Source: Lepus europaeus
Lineage: Eukaryota; Chordata; Mammalia; Lagomorpha; Leporidae
Direction of reading: 5' to 3'
Assembly (NCBI RefSeq): GCF_033115175.1
Contig: NC_084838.1
Coordinates: 91,415,968-91,479,967, forward strand
DNA: 64,000 nucleotides
Part shown: positions 59,555 to 64,000 of the stretch, in pieces
Layout of the letters: every line of letters begins with the position of its first letter
How positions within the stretch are numbered: the first letter of the stretch is position 1
Program-made: the position numbers and the translations under genes
The notes under the pieces: model-generated
Database searches by the model: none
The model's input: only the letters and a program-made list of their open reading frames with translations
What the model was told of the DNA's origin: nothing

Positions 59555-59783
59555 CCACCCCGCTGGGGCTGGAGGCACCGGCCCATCAACGTGAACCACT
59601 ACGCCAACAAGAAGAGCGCGGCCGAGAGCATGCTGGACATCGCGCTGCTGATGGCCAACGCGTCGCAGCTGAAGGCCGTGGTGGAGCAGGGCCCCAGCTT
59701 CGCCTTCTTCGTGCCCCTGGTGGTCCTCATCTCCATCTCGCTGGCGCTGCAGATTGGCGTGGGGGTGCTGCTCATCTTCCTCG
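59555..59783 (+). CDS. NINJ1: NINJ1 coding exon 2 (adhesion motif, amphipathic helices, first membrane helix)
   Basis: Encodes residues 23-98 plus one base of codon 99. It begins after CCCCGCAG with PPRWGWRHRPIN, the homophilic adhesion motif. INVNHYANKKSAAESMLDIALLMANASQLKAVVEQ follows in segments: the paired amphipathic helices that insert in the membrane when NINJ1 oligomerises. PLVVLISISLALQIGVGVLLIFL (about 76-98) is the first full membrane helix. Lys42, Asp50 and Gly92 correspond to human Lys45, Asp53 and Gly95, reported as important for oligomerisation and membrane rupture. N57-A-S is an N-glycosylation sequon. The donor is CTCG|GTAGGC at 59784. In cell death NINJ1 polymerises at the plasma membrane and breaks it, releasing LDH and DAMPs; it was first described as a nerve-injury adhesion protein. 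Confidence 0.97.
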
Positions 59784-60475
59784 GTAGGCCCCGGGCGGTG
59801 CCACGCCGCTCCCCTCCCCCCACCCCACACGTTGCAAAAGCCCAGTGCCCGGTAGCAGTCCTCAGACTGGGGGGCTTTGGTTGTGGGCCCTCCCTGCTCC
59901 CTGCACTGACCTCGGTTAGAGCCGCCGGCCGTCCTACAGTGAAAGAGTGGCCGAGTTACCCAGGAGGGGAGTGAGGGACCCTGGCCCCCAGCCCTCTCCT
60001 GGTGGCCAGTGGCCTGCTGTGCTCTGCTGGGTGAAAATGCCAAGCATGGCTGCAGCCCCCAACGCTCCTCTCTGCCAGACTACGTAACTGACATACCCTT
60101 GACCTCAGACAGGGGGAAGGGGGCCTGCCTGTCTGCCACCAGAGCCCCAGGGCCCCCTGGCTACCTGTTCCGGCTCTGAAGTGGGCATGAGCGGAAATGT
60201 GGGCAGCCAGGGGGCCACAGCTCTGCTGAGCCTGGCCCCGAGCAGCGTCCCATCCGCGCCGAGGCCTCAGGTCCCTGTGGAGACGGGGCTACAGAAGATG
60301 GGGGGCGGGGTGCAGCCTGGGCCACCCCAGCCAGCATCCCGGTTGCCAGGGTTTTAGCAGAACAGATGTGATTTTCTCTGGGGGACCAAACTCGCTGGGC
60401 ACAGCCTGGGCTGGGTGGGCGCCAGCTTCGGGACTTGGGCTGTCCTGGCACTGCCCACCGCTCTCTTGCCCACAG
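59784..60475 (+). other. NINJ1: NINJ1 intron 2
   Basis: A GTAGGC...CCCACAG intron of 692 bases between the two membrane-helix exons, interrupting codon 99 in phase 1. No repeat or gene was recognised inside. Confidence 0.9.
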
Positions 60476-60630
60476 TCAAGTACGACCTGAACAACCCAGC
60501 CAAGCACGCCAAACTGGACTTCCTCAACAACCTGGCCACGGGCCTGGTATTCGTCATCGTGGTGGTCAACATCTTCATCACGGCCTTCGGGGTCCAGAAG
60601 CCCATGGCGGACGTGGCGCCACAGCAGTAG
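60476..60630 (+). CDS. NINJ1: NINJ1 coding exon 3 (second membrane helix and C-terminus)
   Basis: Completes codon 99 and encodes residues 100-149, ending at TAG 60628-60630. It starts after CTCTCTTGCCCACAG. KYDLNNPAKHAKLDFLNN forms the loop between the membrane helices. LATGLVFVIVVVNIFITAFGV (about 118-138) is the second membrane helix, and QKPMADVAPQQ is the short C-terminal tail. The three coding pieces (66, 229 and 155 nt) join in frame to 450 nt, a 149-residue protein with no internal stop, so the gene looks intact. The nearest alternative, NINJ2, is excluded by the close match to ninjurin-1 throughout. Confidence 0.97.
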
Positions 60631-60648
60631 GGGAGCCGGCAGGGCCAG
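60631..60648 (+). other. NINJ1: NINJ1 3' UTR, part in exon 3
   Basis: Eighteen bases of 3' UTR follow the stop before the donor CAG|GTGAGC at 60649-60650. The exon junction is therefore too close to the stop codon to trigger nonsense-mediated decay by the usual 50-55 nt rule. Confidence 0.75.
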
Positions 60649-61896
60649 GTGAGCGGGCAGGGCCGTGGGGGTGGGGGTGGGCGGCTTCTCGGGTGGGTCG
60701 CTGGCTGCCGGCCTCAGGGACTTCCTGGGCTGGGGACCCTCGTCGGCATCCATGTGGCCTGTCTGGCCGCCTGTGGTCTGGTGTGCTCCGTGGTTAGACA
60801 GACTGCTAGCCCCACTCAGAAGGATGGCTACAGGGTGGCCCCACAGGCAGAGCCCCCGAGACGCCCCGGGGCCTCGCAGGGTCTGTGTTGCTTCCTGCTC
60901 TGGGGGACAGACTCAGGCTGAACCCCTCCTCAAACGCAGGCCGAGGCCCCTCTGTAGGAGGCACGTCCCACGCCATGTTCAGCCCCGCCCTCTGCCCTTG
61001 CTCCAAGAGGGTGAGCGCCTGCCCAGGGACCCTCAGCCTGGCACAGGAGCCAAAGGGAGGACTGGGTGACTCGGGGCACAGCCAGGCCATCCACACTGCC
61101 CCCTTGGGCGTGCCTTGTCAGCGTGCCTGACAGGTGGCGCCCACAGCAGGACGCGCAGGGACAGTGTGTGCTCAGGGAGGGCGCCTGTGTGTGGGAGGAT
61201 GGAGAGCTGACCTTCCAAGGTGGCCCTCGTGGACACTGGGAGCCAAGTCTGCAGCTGCACAGCTGCCTGGGGAGTGTCTGGCCTCCTCCCAGGCACCCAG
61301 GCCATGGCCGTGGCCGGGCCCCAGACACCCTGGCCGGGAGCCCTGAGGGGCGGGCCCTGGGCAGCCCCACATGGCATCTGTGTGTTGGAGTTAATCCCTG
61401 CGGAAGCCTGGGGGCCAGCCGGCTCCCTCCCTCGCAGCGTGACCGTGCGCCCTGCATGCCGTCCTAAGTTTCCCCAAGCATCAGCCTGCCCACTGGGAAG
61501 AGGGCGCACCGCCTGTGTCCTCCCAGCTTCTGCCCTCCTCGGGGACCCCACGGTGTTCACGGGCCATCCTCAGGGACCCCGAGTCCGGGGCTGCTCCATG
61601 TGTTGCTGCTGGAAGCAGCTGGGGCAGGCACTTGGGCTTGGTGGGTGGCCGTGGTCGCAGCTGCGGGGCCTCAGCCCTCTGCACCGGGCCAGGCCTTCCA
61701 ATCCTGGCAGTGACCCAGGAACGCTGTATTCATTCCATTTTTAGAGGGGAAACTGAGGCTGGGAGGGCTGAGACGCCTCGCACAGGTCAGACTGTGTGAC
61801 TCACACACAGGCCCTTGCTCCGGATACTTGTCCATACAGCCCAGTGCTGTGGGCTGCACACCAGGAACCTCTCACGCTCTGCCGTCCACCTTTCAG
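60649..61896 (+). other. NINJ1: NINJ1 intron 3 (within the 3' UTR, predicted)
   Basis: A GTGAGC donor directly after the 18-base UTR segment and the proposed TTTCAG acceptor define about 1.25 kb. It contains a MIR-like fragment near 61.7 kb. Retention of this intron would only lengthen the 3' UTR. Confidence 0.6.
61715..61800 (-). repeat. MIR-like fragment in NINJ1 intron 3
   Basis: CATTCCATTTTTAGAGGGGA, AACTGAGGCTGGGAGGG and ACAGGTCAGACTGTGTGACT match reverse-complement MIR. Confidence 0.55.
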
Positions 61897-62457
61897 AAGC
61901 CTGCATCGCACTTGCCCTGCAGCCTACCCGCCTGACCCTGGGAGCCGCTGCGTCCTGTGGCATCCACCCGCTGCGCGTGGCGCTCTCTGGAGCCTCCAGA
62001 GCCCAGGCTGGCCTCTGCTGGACCGGGCCCAGCGGCCAGCCACTGCTCCGACTGCTGCACAGGGGGCCGCTGTGTTGTATGTGGGGGCCGGTGGCAGGCC
62101 CAGAAGGTTGGAACTGGACAGCCCAGCATCCTGTGCCCGGAGAAGGGTCGTGGCCCCCTGGGGACAAGCTGCAGGTCCATGGATGGGCCAGACCAAGGGC
62201 CCCGGCCGGCCTCTGTCTCAGGACATTCCCGAGGGACAAGGAGTTGCCTCACCTCCCGCCGATGCACCAGCACCCCCATCTCCCAGTCTCCCTGCTGACC
62301 TCAGTGCCTGGGATTGGCGACCATTGGGAGGGAGCCGTGCCCACATGGGCACCTGGCCCTGCCCCGCAGTGACCGGCAGAGCCTCTGCCCCCTCCTCGGG
62401 AGCCCAAGCCCCGCGTTTTCTAATCAGGAATGACTAATAAAGCCCTGATCCTCCGTG
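61897..62457 (+). other. NINJ1: NINJ1 last exon (3' UTR only, predicted)
   Basis: The acceptor CACCTTTCAG|AAGCC at 61896 is the best match upstream of the poly(A) signal. It gives an exon of about 560 nt, fitting a roughly 1.2-kb NINJ1 mRNA with a non-coding fourth exon as I recall for human. The exact acceptor is inferred; the 3' end follows from the poly(A) signal. Confidence 0.6.
62436..62441 (+). terminator. NINJ1 poly(A) signal AATAAA
   Basis: A canonical AATAAA lies in the context TGACTAATAAAGCCCTGAT, with a GT-rich stretch (CCGTGCTGG) just downstream. Cleavage is expected about 12-25 bases after it. It is the only good signal in the 1.8 kb after the NINJ1 stop codon. Confidence 0.75.
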
Positions 62458-63726
62458 CTGGCCTCCACGTGCTGCCCCTCCCCCTGCTGTGGGCAGCTCC
62501 CTGCGTGGCTCAGAGGCTGGGGTTGGGGAGCACTTTGGTTCTGGCACCTCCCAGGGTGGGGGATGGAGACATAGGGCTGGGAGGCTGAGTCCATAACTTG
62601 TGTTCTGTAACTTGCAGTTGTTGTCGGATACACAGAGACTCCCCTACACACCCAAAAGCTCCCTGCTGGGGGGTTCCTGGCCACCTCCCCGGCCCCTGTG
62701 AGAGGGGCAAGTTCCACTCGGCCATGGGGTCGGAACTGGGAAGGCCCGCAGGGCACAGCGGCGGGAGCACGGGGGCTCCTCGCTGGCCTGACTTGGGCTG
62801 GCAGCCCAGCCCAGGTCTGCAAGACAGAGACCCTGCAGGGCTCACTGCCCTGCCCCAGGGCCTGCTGTGCCTGTTAGAGCGAAATAAGATCAAATGGAGC
62901 CCAGCCCAGGACCCCCGGCCCCACCAGCTGGCCATCTGAGCACACAGCAGGCAGGCACTTGGTCTGCTCGGGCCCCTGCAGTACCCGTGAAGCAGTTCCA
63001 GGACACCTGGCCCAGGCGCCTGCAGGGCAGCTCGGGGACTGAGGACTTAGGACCCTGGCTGTCCTCTCCTGGGGCCTCTCCACCCAGGAGTCAGGGAGGG
63101 GCAGCCACATCTGAATCCCTAAATGCCTCCCCTAGGCCCTGCAGCTCCTGGCCTGCACGGGAGCCACACATGAAGCCACGCCCTGTCCACCCCTCATGGA
63201 GTTCCTGTGCTCGGTGTTCGTTCTTTGATGTCTGTGTCATCGTATCGGGGTCCTGGTCCCCCTCGCCCCTCGGTACTGAGTCTGATGCTTCCCCTGCAGT
63301 GTGATCTGGTGCTGGGCATGGTCAGCAGGGGTGTTGTCCATGGGAGGAGGGCAGCTAGTGGCCAGTCTTGGGGCTACCTGCTCTGATCCCTCACCCAGGG
63401 GAAGCTCAGCTCCCTGGCCCCAGCCTTTAAGCCCTCATCTCCTCCCTCTCCCCACCCCTTCCCTAGATAAGGGACTCCAGCAGCCGTCCTGGTCTGCCCA
63501 CCACCCCTCCCAGCCCATCCCTGCATCTCCCCACATGCCGGGCCCCTCGTAGCCTGGGGTGGAGCTTCCCATCTGTGTTGCTGCAGTGCCTCCACCTGGC
63601 CCCCTCCAGGCGAGATACCTGGGCATCTCCCACCAGCCTTTCTCCCTCCAGAGGAAAGCCTTCCAGAGCCCCTGCGGCTCCCACTTGCCCGCCCTCTCCC
63701 CCTGGCTTTGCCTTAAAGTAAAGGGA
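62458..63726. other. downstream flank of NINJ1
   Basis: No gene seen. CARD19, which I recall as the next gene in human, lies further away and no part of it is recognised here. Confidence 0.55.
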
Positions 63727-64000
63727 GAGGTGGGCATTCGGCTCAGTGGTTGTGACGCTGCTTGGGACGCCACATCCCACGCTGGAGTGCCTGTGTTCAA
63801 GTCCTGGCTGCAGCTTCCTGCTAATGCACACCGTGCGAGGTGGCAGTACTCAAGTACTTGAGTCCCTGGGGGCCAGACTGAATTCCGGGCTGCTGGCTTC
63901 AGCCTGGCCCAGCCCCAGCTCTCCTGCAGGCCTCTGGGAAGTGAACCAGCAGTTGGAAGTGTGTTCCCTCTCTGCCCCACCCCCCCCCCACACACACCTT
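63727..64000 (+). mobile_element. old C-SINE running into the window edge
   Basis: GTGGGCATTCGGCTCAGTGG head, GTGTTCAAGTCCTGGCTGCA, CTCTGGGAAGTGAACCAGCA, then CCCCCCCC/CACACA at the edge. The tail is outside the window. Confidence 0.75.

Noticed and set aside
62458..63726. Possible 3' end of CARD19 downstream of NINJ1
   Set aside because: No CARD19-like sequence on either strand; the distance in human, as I recall, is several kilobases more than available here.

Overview
This is mammalian nuclear DNA, almost certainly from a lagomorph and most likely rabbit. The diagnostic sign is about 34 copies or fragments of a tRNA-derived SINE. Each begins near GGGGCCGGCGCTGTGGC, carries a B-box such as GGTTCGAGTCC, then a CTCTCT stretch and an (AAAT)n/A-rich tail, which is the rabbit C-repeat (CSINE) structure. 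Two vertebrate genes are recognisable from their protein sequence. Nothing prokaryotic, viral, CRISPR-like or operon-like is present. The DNA is GC-rich with few stop codons, so most long open frames are meaningless.

Layout. Positions 1-15581 are part of intron 1 of WNK2, which is transcribed on the minus strand. The first coding exon of WNK2 is 15582-16277 (minus). It lies in a CpG island (about 15560-17200) that also holds a possible non-coding upstream exon. From about 17.2 to 53.0 kb is intergenic DNA containing most of the C-SINEs, degenerate LINE-1 pieces, a MER2-like DNA transposon remnant, MIR fragments, two minisatellites (one of them in WNK2 intron 1) and several simple or polypurine tracts. 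At 53.05-53.7 kb a second CpG island starts NINJ1 on the plus strand. Its coding exons are 53294-53359, 59555-59783 and 60476-60630. A non-coding last exon runs from about 61897 to a poly(A) signal at 62436-62441. The rest, to 64000, is downstream flank ending in another SINE.

The divergent WNK2/NINJ1 arrangement matches my memory of the human chromosome 9q22 neighbourhood. The two genes are not known to work together: WNK2 is a cytoplasmic Ser/Thr kinase of the lysine-less family (ion transport and MAPK signalling), and NINJ1 is the small membrane protein that ruptures the plasma membrane during lytic cell death. I found no convincing undescribed system. The most interesting candidate is a predicted seven-codon upstream ORF in the WNK2 leader. 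If an inferred 511-bp leader intron is removed, its stop codon directly abuts the WNK2 start codon. Other points of interest are an inverted SINE pair in WNK2 intron 1, a homopurine VNTR at 23.4 kb, and the absence of C-SINEs from the NINJ1 gene body. Repeat assignments are from memory of consensus sequences, and edges are approximate unless target-site duplications are given.
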